Of a stretch of DNA of 64,000 bases, positions 1 through 8,858 are shown in pieces. Both the position numbers and the translations under genes were made by a program. The notes beneath the pieces are model-generated. The model did not search any database. It saw only the letters and a list, made by a program, of their open reading frames with translations, and had not been told where the DNA came from. The stretch's first letter is position 1, and each line of letters opens with the position of its first letter. This stretch comes from Candidatus Methylopumilus sp. (GTDB lineage Bacteria; Pseudomonadota; Gammaproteobacteria; Burkholderiales; Methylophilaceae): NCBI GenBank assembly GCA_024640945.1, contig JAHEEA010000005.1, positions 1 to 64,000 of the forward strand, in the 5' to 3' direction.

Positions 1-793
1 TGTTCCATGGACAGGCTAATTGGCAGTCGTCACAGCCATAAACTCTATTTCCAATAAGCGGCCTAAACTCTACAGGAATGCTTGTTTTTAGTTCTATGGT
101 TAAGTAAGAGATGCAACGTCTCGCATCTAATTGATAAGGGGCAATAATCGCTTGGGTAGGGCAGATATCAATGCAGGCTTGGCATGTGCCGCAATGATTG
201 CCTACAGCATTATCTACAGGCAGTGGTAGATCTGTATAAATCTCACCTAAAAAGAAATTGGAGCCAGCTTCTCGAGATAGTAATAATGTATGCTTGCCTC
301 GCCAGCCCAAACCAGCTTTTTCAGCGAGTGCTACTTCTAATACAGGTGCGCTATCAGTGAAAACCCGATAAGAAAATTCGCCAATTTCTGCTTGAATGCG
401 CTCACTAAGCTTTTGTAAACGGCTACGTAAAACTTTGTGGTAGTCTCGCCCCATGGCATAACGTGAAATAAAAGCTGACTCCCCGTCGTTTAAAACACTT
501 TCGCTATCTCTGACTTCCGGAGGAGTGTAGTCCATGCGCACAGAAATAACCCGTATTGTGCCAGGCACTAATTCGCTTGGTTGACTACGCTTATGACCGT
601 GTTTTGCCATATAATCCATGGCACCATGAAAACCTTTTTCAATCCATTTTTGATATTGCGCTTCAGATCCGGACAAATCGGTATCGGTAATGCCCACCGC
701 ACTGAATCCGAGCGTCTTGCCCCAGCTTTTAATATCGCTCGCCAAGGATTGAAGTTCTTCTGCAGATTTAAAGTTGTTTAGCGTAGAAATCAT
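1..793 (-). CDS. queG: Epoxyqueuosine reductase QueG, 3' end beyond the window start (partial)
   Basis: Absent from ORF track because it runs off the window; reverse-strand translation begins MISTLNNFKSAEELQSLASDIKSWGKTLGFSAVGITDTD and includes the Fe-S motif ..YGCDDCQLACPWN; start codon CAT (minus) at 791-793. Confidence 0.9.
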   Translation of the reverse strand, partial: MISTLNNFKSAEELQSLASDIKSWGKTLGFSAVGITDTDLSGSEAQYQKWIEKGFHGAMDYMAKHGHKRSQPSELVPGTIRVISVRMDYTPPEVRDSESVLNDGESAFISRYAMGRDYHKVLRSRLQKLSERIQAEIGEFSYRVFTDSAPVLEVALAEKAGLGWRGKHTLLLSREAGSNFFLGEIYTDLPLPVDNAVGNHCGTCQACIDICPTQAIIAPYQLDARRCISYLTIELKTSIPVEFRPLIGNRVYGCDDCQLACPWN

Positions 794-1273
794 ATGACAC
801 AAGATATTACACTAGCTTTGGCAGATGAGCAGGCAACACTTGATGAAGGTGCAAAGTTCGCAGGCATTTTAGATGAAGGGTTAACGGTATACCTTCATGG
901 AGATTTAGGTGCTGGAAAGACTACGTTAGTCCGTGGTCTATTGCGTAAGCTGGATTATGTGGGCAAGGTTAAAAGCCCAACTTATACACTTGTTGAACCT
1001 TATCAAGTGATTTTAAAAAGCCATCCTATCAATTTTTATCATTTCGATTTGTATCGATTTATTGATGAAGAAGAGTGGGAGGCTGCGGGATTTAGGGATT
1101 ATTTCAATGCGAACTCAATTTGCATGATTGAATGGCCTGGAAAAGCAGGGAATCTTATTCCACAGCCAGATATTGATGTTTTTATTCAAGTTAAAGATCT
1201 TGGTCGAGAAATTAAATATATTGCCAATACAACAGTAGGAAGAAAATGTTTAGAGCGCTTTCAATTAGCTTAA
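794..1273 (+). CDS. tsaE: tRNA threonylcarbamoyladenosine biosynthesis ATPase TsaE
   Basis: P-loop HGDLGAGKTTLVRGLL, KSPTYTLVEPY, HFDLYR, IEWPGKAG motifs typical of TsaE. Confidence 0.95.
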   Translation: MTQDITLALADEQATLDEGAKFAGILDEGLTVYLHGDLGAGKTTLVRGLLRKLDYVGKVKSPTYTLVEPYQVILKSHPINFYHFDLYRFIDEEEWEAAGFRDYFNANSICMIEWPGKAGNLIPQPDIDVFIQVKDLGREIKYIANTTVGRKCLERFQLA

Positions 1274-2574
1274 TGATGCTTATAAGTTTTGTTGCTCAGG
1301 CAGCGACAACGGTTACTGCTACCCGTGTTTGGCCAGCAGCCGATTACACAAGATTGACTATAGAAGCTACGTCTGAAATTAATCAGAAAATTACTATCCT
1401 CAAAAATCCAGATCGTTTAGTTTTGGATTTGGATGGCATAGACCTTAATGCAAATATCAAAGCCTTATCTACTGCCATTTCCCCATCTGACCCATATATC
1501 CAACAAGTGCGTGTCGCCAACTTTAAGCCTGGCACAGTCCGTGTTGTAATTGACTTAAAAGTAGAAGTGAATCCTAAGATTTTCACTTTGCAACCAGCAG
1601 GGCAATACAAACATCGCTTAGTCCTTGATGTTTATCCACTGAAAGATCCTTTGTCTAACATTCTCAATAATGCAGATATGGGCAATCCATCGCCTGTTGA
1701 GACGTCAGCCACTAAGTCTAGCAATGTTGAAATAGCAAAGTCGGTTGAGACACCAACCAAAGCGATTGAAGCTGTAAAAGCGATAGATCAAGCGCCAGTT
1801 CAAACAACGTCAGTAGAAGACACGCCCATTAGCAATAAACCAGCCACTAAAAATGGTACACGTTTAATTACAATTGCCATTGATGCAGGCCATGGTGGTG
1901 AAGACCCTGGAGCAAATGGTGCAAATGGTTCGCGTGAAAAAGACATTACTTTGGCAATCGCTAAAAAGCTTAAGCAGCAAGTGGATGCTGAGCCTAATAT
2001 GCGAGCAATCTTGACGCGTGACGCAGACTTTTTCATTCCTTTGCATGGCCGGGTTGTAAAGGCCCGCAATATGCAAGCTGATTTGTTTATTTCCATCCAT
2101 GCTGATTCATTCGTTCGACCTGATGCCCGTGGATCATCTGTTTTTGCTTTATCTGAAAAGGGCGCAACTAGTGCTTCAGCGCGCTACTTGGCCAAAAAAG
2201 AAAATGAATCTGATTTGATTGGCGGTGTAAGTCTAGATACTAAAGATATGAACTTAGCGAGAACCTTACTCGATTTATCACAAACAGCCACTATTAATGA
2301 CAGCCTTAAATTAGGTAAATTTGTATTGAGCAAAGTTGGTGAAGTAAACACCTTGCATAAAGGTTCAGTAGAGCAAGCTGGCTTCGCTGTGTTGAAATCG
2401 CCTGATATCCCATCTATTTTGGTTGAGACTGCATTTATCAGTAACCCTGATGAAGAGCGTCGTTTGAATGACGATGCTTACAGAGAGAAACTGACCGCTG
2501 CCATTCTGGCTGGTGTGAAAAAATACTTTGCAAGCAATCCTGCTTTAGCAAAAACAAAAATGGCAGCCGAATAA
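1246..2574 (+). CDS. amiC: N-acetylmuramoyl-L-alanine amidase (AMIN domain + Amidase_3), signal peptide
   Basis: Signal peptide MFRALSISLMMLISFVAQAA; IAIDAGHGGEDPGANG, FISIHADSF, VLKSPDIPSILVETAFISN motifs. Confidence 0.92.
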   Translation: MFRALSISLMMLISFVAQAATTVTATRVWPAADYTRLTIEATSEINQKITILKNPDRLVLDLDGIDLNANIKALSTAISPSDPYIQQVRVANFKPGTVRVVIDLKVEVNPKIFTLQPAGQYKHRLVLDVYPLKDPLSNILNNADMGNPSPVETSATKSSNVEIAKSVETPTKAIEAVKAIDQAPVQTTSVEDTPISNKPATKNGTRLITIAIDAGHGGEDPGANGANGSREKDITLAIAKKLKQQVDAEPNMRAILTRDADFFIPLHGRVVKARNMQADLFISIHADSFVRPDARGSSVFALSEKGATSASARYLAKKENESDLIGGVSLDTKDMNLARTLLDLSQTATINDSLKLGKFVLSKVGEVNTLHKGSVEQAGFAVLKSPDIPSILVETAFISNPDEERRLNDDAYREKLTAAILAGVKKYFASNPALAKTKMAAE

Positions 2575-2583
2575 GGACTCGTA

Positions 2584-3942
2584 ATGAAACTGACTTTTTT
2601 AGGCGCTTCTGGCACGGTTACCGGCTCTAAGTATTTGCTGACTAGTGGCAATTCAAGGGTCTTGGTTGATTGCGGTTTGTTTCAGGGCCTAAAGCAGTTG
2701 CGTTTAAAAAACTGGGCAGATTTACCCATAGACCCTGCAAGTGTTGATGTCGTTGTGCTTACGCACGCACATATTGACCATACTGGTTATTTGCCTTTGT
2801 TCGTTAAAAACGGCTTTAAAGGTAAAGTCTATTGCAGTCATGCTACTCGAGACTTGTGTGAAATTATGTTGCCAGATTCAGCGCATCTTCAAGAAGAGGA
2901 AGCCCGTTACGCTAATAAAAAAGGTTTTTCTAAGCATCATCCTGCTTTGCCGCTTTATACAAAAGAGGATGCGGATAGGGCACTTGAGTTACTTTCCCCG
3001 ATCCCTTTTGGTAAAGATGTGCAAATCACAGATGAGTTGACATTGAGGCTTTCACCAAGCGGTCATATTTTAGGGTCTGCTTTTGTCCATTTAAGTGATA
3101 TGCAAACTTCGGTTTTATTTTCTGGGGATATTGGCCGACCTGATGATGCCTTAATGCAATCCCCAAGCAGGCCACAGCAGGCCGATTATTTGGTGGTAGA
3201 GTCAACCTACGGCAATCGATTGCACGAGCATACTGATCCTTTAATTAAATTAGAGCAAAGCTTAAATAAAGCCTTAAAACGAGGCGGCATCGTGATTGTG
3301 CCCGTTTTTGCAGTAGGGCGTGCCCAAGAGATGATTTATTATCTTCACCAATTAAAGCAAGCAGGCAAGATCCCTGATGTTCCAATGTATTTAAATAGTC
3401 CAATGGCCGTGGATGCGAGTGAAATCTTTAATCGACATTGCGGTGAACACCGATTGTCAGTGGATGAATGCAATGGGATGTTTAAAGATGTGCGGATGGT
3501 GAATTCAATAGAAGAGTCGCAACGCTTAAATCAAGTCCATCATCCGATGATTTTGTTGGCTGCTAGTGGCATGGCTTCAGGTGGGCGTGTTGTGCATCAT
3601 TTGAAAGCATTTGCGCCCAACCCTAAGAATATGGTCTTGTTTGTTGGATATCAAGCCGCAGGGACACGTGGTGCGGCCATGGTGGATGGGGTTGAAAGTA
3701 TTAAGATTCATGGGGAATATGTGCCTGTAAATGCGGAAGTTGCCATGATTTCTAATTTATCTGCGCATGCGGATTATTCAGAAATATTGCATTGGATGTC
3801 TGGCTTTAAAACACCACCTAAAAAAACCTTCATCACCCACGGTGAGCCAGTTGCAGCTGATGCGATGCGGCATCATATTGAAGAAGATTTACATTGGAAT
3901 ACGCACGTGCCTGATTACCTCGAAACGGTGGAGTTGAAATAA
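2584..3942 (+). CDS. MBL-fold / beta-CASP RNA-processing exonuclease-like metallohydrolase
   Basis: HAHIDHTGYLP zinc motif, SGDIGRPDD, FAVGRAQEM, SGMASGGRVVHHLK, LSAHADYSEIL. Confidence 0.9.
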   Translation: MKLTFLGASGTVTGSKYLLTSGNSRVLVDCGLFQGLKQLRLKNWADLPIDPASVDVVVLTHAHIDHTGYLPLFVKNGFKGKVYCSHATRDLCEIMLPDSAHLQEEEARYANKKGFSKHHPALPLYTKEDADRALELLSPIPFGKDVQITDELTLRLSPSGHILGSAFVHLSDMQTSVLFSGDIGRPDDALMQSPSRPQQADYLVVESTYGNRLHEHTDPLIKLEQSLNKALKRGGIVIVPVFAVGRAQEMIYYLHQLKQAGKIPDVPMYLNSPMAVDASEIFNRHCGEHRLSVDECNGMFKDVRMVNSIEESQRLNQVHHPMILLAASGMASGGRVVHHLKAFAPNPKNMVLFVGYQAAGTRGAAMVDGVESIKIHGEYVPVNAEVAMISNLSAHADYSEILHWMSGFKTPPKKTFITHGEPVAADAMRHHIEEDLHWNTHVPDYLETVELK

Positions 3943-5775
3943 TTGGCGAATATTAGATTATTGCCAGATCAGCTCATCAGCCAAATTGCTGCAGGCGAGG
4001 TGGTTGAGCGTCCGGCATCTGCGCTTAAAGAGTTGTTAGAAAATAGCTTAGATGCAGGCAGCACTGAGCTGAATGTTGCATTGTTGCAAGGTGGTGTTAA
4101 GCAGTTAAGGGTTGCAGACAATGGCTGTGGGGTTGCGCGTGAAGATTTGCAGTTAGCTTTAACGCGTCATGCGACAAGTAAGATTGCATCTTTGGATGAT
4201 TTGGAGCGTGTTGCTAGCCTAGGCTTTCGTGGTGAAGCTTTAGCGAGCATTGCTTCAGTCTCGCGGACTCAGCTAATTAGCCGCTCAGCTAACGAAAAGC
4301 ACGCATGGCGCATTACTTCAGATGGAAGTGATATTAGTACAGTGGAGCCAGCAGCCTTAGACGCCGGTACGATCGTTGAAGTGAATGATTTGTACTTTAA
4401 TACGCCTGCTCGTCGTAAGTTCTTAAAAACGGAAGGCACTGAATTCGGGCATTGTGAAGAGTCTTTTAGACGTGTTGCGCTATCAAGACCTGATGTTGCT
4501 TTCATGTTGCAACACAATGGTCGAGCGTTAATGCGTTTAACAGCATCTGAGCCTGATAAACGCTTTAGCGAAGTGCTGGGCAATGATTTTGCCGCAGAAG
4601 CTTTAAGCGTAGACGAATCAGCTGGTGGTTTGCGATTTTGGGGGATGGCCGCGAAGCCTACATTTTCTCGTCACACAAGGGATACGCAATATGTATATGT
4701 GAATGGTCGTTTTGTAAGAGATAAGTTGATTTCACATGCCATACGACAAGCCTATCAAGACGTTCTGCACGGAGATCGTCATCCAGCTTATGTCCTGTTT
4801 TTGGAATTAGATCCAAACTTGGTTGATGTTAATGTACATCCTGCCAAGACTGAGGTGCGATTTAGAGATGGACAAGCTATCCATCGCTTCATTTTCCATG
4901 CCTTGCATAAAGCCTTGGCTACACCAACCGGCACATCTAATCTAGTCACTGCTAATCAAGCACCTAGCAATCCTTTTTCATTGCAAGGTACACAGATCAA
5001 TTCTTCTTACCCAACATTTCAATCACAAATTGACCTGCGTGCAGCGCAGGGATCGCCTGATTTTTACCAGACTTTGTTTGGCGGAATAAAACAAGAATTT
5101 CAAAACACAAACACTGATAAAACTTCTGGAAGTGAGACATTAGGCGCTGAAGCCTCAGAATTTGGTGAGCCACAACAAGACTTCCTTTTAGGCTTTGCGA
5201 TTGGGCAAGTGCATGGTATTTACGTTCTGGCGCAGAATAAATTAGGTTTGGTTGTGGTAGATATGCATGCGGCACATGAACGCATTATGTATGAAAAGCT
5301 TAAGAACGCTTTAGATGCTCAAGCGGTTACTATGCAGCCATTATTAATTCCCATCAGTTTCCAGGCAGATAAATTAGAAGTGGCAACGGTTGAAGAAGCC
5401 TTGAGTAAAGGGCAGGGTAGTTTGCATCAATTAGGTTTTGATATTGCGGTGCTTTCTCCAGTTACGCTAGCAGTGCGCGCTGTTCCTGCCATGCTGAAAG
5501 ATGCTGATGTAGTGGCGCTTGCAAGAGCTGTGATTAGAGACTTAGGTGAGTATGGAGCAAGTCGCGCTTTAACAGAACGTAGAAATGAAATGTTAGGCAC
5601 CATGGCCTGTCATGCAGCAGTCAGGGCTAATCGCAGCCTAACCATTCCTGAAATGAATGGATTGCTTCGCGACATGGAATCGACAGAGCGCTCTGGACAA
5701 TGTAATCATGGACGTCCAACTTGGTTCCAAGTCAGCATGAATGATCTTGATAAAATGTTTATGCGCGGCCAATAA
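3943..5775 (+). CDS. mutL: DNA mismatch repair protein MutL (TTG start)
   Basis: IRLLPDQLISQIAAGEVVERPASALKELLENSLDAG; GFRGEALASI; C-terminal DMHAAHERIMYE and GQCNHGRPTW. Start codon TTG immediately after the upstream stop. Confidence 0.96.
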   Translation: MANIRLLPDQLISQIAAGEVVERPASALKELLENSLDAGSTELNVALLQGGVKQLRVADNGCGVAREDLQLALTRHATSKIASLDDLERVASLGFRGEALASIASVSRTQLISRSANEKHAWRITSDGSDISTVEPAALDAGTIVEVNDLYFNTPARRKFLKTEGTEFGHCEESFRRVALSRPDVAFMLQHNGRALMRLTASEPDKRFSEVLGNDFAAEALSVDESAGGLRFWGMAAKPTFSRHTRDTQYVYVNGRFVRDKLISHAIRQAYQDVLHGDRHPAYVLFLELDPNLVDVNVHPAKTEVRFRDGQAIHRFIFHALHKALATPTGTSNLVTANQAPSNPFSLQGTQINSSYPTFQSQIDLRAAQGSPDFYQTLFGGIKQEFQNTNTDKTSGSETLGAEASEFGEPQQDFLLGFAIGQVHGIYVLAQNKLGLVVVDMHAAHERIMYEKLKNALDAQAVTMQPLLIPISFQADKLEVATVEEALSKGQGSLHQLGFDIAVLSPVTLAVRAVPAMLKDADVVALARAVIRDLGEYGASRALTERRNEMLGTMACHAAVRANRSLTIPEMNGLLRDMESTERSGQCNHGRPTWFQVSMNDLDKMFMRGQ

Positions 5776-6717
5776 ATGACAAAGGGATTGCCACCAGCCA
5801 TTTTTATCATGGGTCCAACAGCAAGTGGTAAAACAGGCTTGGCTATTGAGTTATATCAACATCTGCCTGTTGAGTTGATTAGTGTTGATTCTGCACTGGT
5901 ATTTAATGATATGGATATTGGCACTGCCAAACCTGATGCTTCTATCCTTGCTCGAGCACCTCATCACCTTATTGATTTAATTCCACCTACAGAAGTGTAT
6001 TCTGCTGCAACGTTTAGAAATGACGCTTTGAAGTTAATGGCTGAAATTACCGCCAGAGGAAGAATACCGCTTTTAGTCGGCGGCACAATGCTTTATTTTA
6101 AGGCGCTTCAAGGTGGTTTAAGTCAACTGCCTGAAGCTGACCAAAATGTAAGGCAAAAGTTAGATGCTCAAGCTGCCCAAGTCGGTTGGCCAGCGATGCA
6201 CGATAAGCTGGCAGAAATAGATCCAGAAACAGCAGCTAGATTAGAACCAGCTGATGCCCAGAGAGTGCAGCGGGCTTTAGAGGTTTATGAGATTAGTGGC
6301 AAGACTATGACTGAGCTTCATCAAAGCTCCATGAGCGATAAGTTACCTTACCAGCTGCTTAAAATCGCACTAATTCCCTCAGATCGCAGTGTGCTACATG
6401 ATCGTATCGCAATACGTTTTGACGATATGCTTAAACAAGGCTTTGTTGATGAAGTAAAGCGTTTGCTTCTCAAGTATTCATCATTAAATGCGGATATGCC
6501 GTCTATGCGCTGTGTTGGTTACAGGCAAGCATTAGAACATTTGGCTGGAAATTATGATGTTACAGAATTGCGGGATAGAGGGATATTTGCCACGCGGCAG
6601 CTAGCAAAACGTCAGTTGACTTGGTTACGCGGTATGGATGACACCTTCGAGGTTAACTGCTTAAATCCGAAGATGCTTGAGACAGTATTAAATGAAATAA
6701 ATCAAGTTTTTAAGTGA
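5776..6717 (+). CDS. miaA: tRNA dimethylallyltransferase MiaA
   Basis: [70 protein letters not shown]. Confidence 0.97.
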   Translation: MTKGLPPAIFIMGPTASGKTGLAIELYQHLPVELISVDSALVFNDMDIGTAKPDASILARAPHHLIDLIPPTEVYSAATFRNDALKLMAEITARGRIPLLVGGTMLYFKALQGGLSQLPEADQNVRQKLDAQAAQVGWPAMHDKLAEIDPETAARLEPADAQRVQRALEVYEISGKTMTELHQSSMSDKLPYQLLKIALIPSDRSVLHDRIAIRFDDMLKQGFVDEVKRLLLKYSSLNADMPSMRCVGYRQALEHLAGNYDVTELRDRGIFATRQLAKRQLTWLRGMDDTFEVNCLNPKMLETVLNEINQVFK

Positions 6718-6733
6718 TTTATTTCATTTAATA

Positions 6734-7909
6734 CTATAGATTTTTAATCCGTTCGGCAGCCTCAAAGCATTCTTCCACGCTTGCGACTAATGCGAGACGA
6801 ATGAAGTTCATACCTGGGTTCATACCATGCGCTTCACGCGCCAAAAAGCTACCTGGTAGTACGGTCACATTAAAATCACGGTATAAGCGTATAGCCGCTT
6901 CTGTATCAGGCATGTTGGTTCTAGCCCAAAGATAGAAAGCTGCATCAGGCATTTCTACATCAAGGACACTCTTTAACATAGGCGTCACTAATTTGAATTT
7001 TTCAGCGTAAAGCCTACGATTTTCAATCACATGCATTTCATCATTCCAAGCAGCAATGCTCGCTGCCTGCACTGCGGGACTCATCGCACAACCGTGATAA
7101 GTGCGGTATAACAAGAACTGCTCAACTATCTTAGCGTCACCCGCAACAAAGCCAGAACGCATGCCGGGCACATTAGAACGTTTTGAAAGCGAGCTAAATA
7201 CCACTAAGCGTGAATAATCACGTCCTAGCTTCTTAGCAGCTTGCAACGCGCCCAGCGGTGGATTGGCTTCTTCAAAATAAATTTCTGAATAGCACTCGTC
7301 AGCAGCAATCACAAATCCGTATTGATCTGACAGTTCAAATACCTTTTTCCACTGATCTAGATTCATTACCTTGCCTGAAGGATTGCCTGGCGAGCATATG
7401 AATACCAATTGCGTGCGGTTTAAGATTTCTGTTGGAACGCTATCAAAATCCATTACATGTTGATTTTCAGGCAATGTATTTAAGAAGTAAGGTTCTGCAC
7501 CAGCAAGAAAGGCAGCACCTTCATAAATCTGATAAAAAGGATTGGGAGAGATAACAATAGGTTTATTTTTATTGCCATCAATAATTGCCTGAGTAAACGC
7601 AAATAAAGCTTCGCGACTTCCATTCACAGGAATGACTTCGGTTTCAGCATTAAGATGAATGTCATAACGACGATTAGCCCAATTACTGATAGCTTCCCTT
7701 AACTCCAAAATACCTGCGGTGGTTGGGTAGCTTGCCAATCCACTCAAATTATTTACCAGCGCTTCTTTAATGAGTGCTGGTGTATCATGCTTAGGCTCAC
7801 CTATTGAAAGGTTAACGGCCTTATATTCTTGATTGGGTTTGATGCCACTAAACAATTCACGCAAACGTTGGAATGGGTAGGGCTGTAATTTAGATAAATG
7901 AACGTTCAT
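6734..7909 (-). CDS. dapC: Succinyldiaminopimelate transaminase (class I/II aminotransferase)
   Basis: NLSIGEPKHDTPALIKEAL; VFSSLSKRSNVPGMRSGFVAGD PLP lysine region; similar to betaproteobacterial DapC. Confidence 0.88.
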   Translation of the reverse strand: MNVHLSKLQPYPFQRLRELFSGIKPNQEYKAVNLSIGEPKHDTPALIKEALVNNLSGLASYPTTAGILELREAISNWANRRYDIHLNAETEVIPVNGSREALFAFTQAIIDGNKNKPIVISPNPFYQIYEGAAFLAGAEPYFLNTLPENQHVMDFDSVPTEILNRTQLVFICSPGNPSGKVMNLDQWKKVFELSDQYGFVIAADECYSEIYFEEANPPLGALQAAKKLGRDYSRLVVFSSLSKRSNVPGMRSGFVAGDAKIVEQFLLYRTYHGCAMSPAVQAASIAAWNDEMHVIENRRLYAEKFKLVTPMLKSVLDVEMPDAAFYLWARTNMPDTEAAIRLYRDFNVTVLPGSFLAREAHGMNPGMNFIRLALVASVEECFEAAERIKNL

Positions 7910-7977
7910 ATGCTTATTATAATTGAAGGCGCAAAGCTTTGAGATAGCCTAACAAGAAAAAGGTTTTAGATTTAAAT

Positions 7978-8853
7978 ATGCTTAAACACGGCTCTCTAGG
8001 TTTTGCTACATTCGGTCTTTTATTCGGTGCCTTTTGCTGGGGTGTAATTTGGTACCCTTATCGCATCATGCAAGATGCTGGCATCTCAGGTGTTGCAGCA
8101 AGCCTATACACTTATGTCATTGCCGTCACATTATGTGTCGTCTATTTTTACAAGCATGGATTAGCAGCCTTTAAGCAACCCAAAAGTATTTTATGGCTAG
8201 CCATTATTGCTGGCTGGACTAACTTAAGTTACGTATTGGCGATCATTGATGGCGAGGTCATGCGAGTGATGTTGTTGTTTTATCTCTCACCTTTGTGGAC
8301 ACTTGTACTTGCACATTTTTGGTTGAAAGAACGGACTAATCTAAAAGGTGTTGCAATCATCATTTTATCGCTCATAGGCGCATTCGTTATGTTTTGGCAG
8401 CCTGACTCTTTGCCGCTGCCAAATAATCAAGCAGAATGGCTCGCTTTGTCTTCTGGAATGGGTTTTGCGTTAACAAATGTGATTACAAGACATTCAACGC
8501 ATTTAAGTATTACCGTTAAGTCGATGGCTGTTTGGTTGGGTGTGATTGTTGTGTGCCTGTTGTTTTTGCCATTTCAGAAGGCGGGGATGCCATGGCCAAC
8601 CGATCTAACGCTCATGGAATGGAGCGTGATGTTTCTCATTGCTTTATTGTTGATGGCGGCAACGCTTTTTGTTCAATACGGCATCACCCATATCCCTGTT
8701 ACCCGTGCTTCAGTGCTATTTATGTTTGAACTAGTTGTTGCAGCAATAGCATCTTATTGCTTAACTGATGAAACTTTAAGTGCAAGAGAATGGCTAGGTG
8801 GCAGTCTGATTGTCATTGCGGCATTATTCGCAGCAACGAACGAAAGCACTTAA
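7978..8853 (+). CDS. DMT-superfamily (EamA) transporter
   Basis: ~10 hydrophobic segments, two EamA-like repeats. Confidence 0.85.
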   Translation: MLKHGSLGFATFGLLFGAFCWGVIWYPYRIMQDAGISGVAASLYTYVIAVTLCVVYFYKHGLAAFKQPKSILWLAIIAGWTNLSYVLAIIDGEVMRVMLLFYLSPLWTLVLAHFWLKERTNLKGVAIIILSLIGAFVMFWQPDSLPLPNNQAEWLALSSGMGFALTNVITRHSTHLSITVKSMAVWLGVIVVCLLFLPFQKAGMPWPTDLTLMEWSVMFLIALLLMAATLFVQYGITHIPVTRASVLFMFELVVAAIASYCLTDETLSAREWLGGSLIVIAALFAATNEST

Positions 8854-8858
8854 TTATT

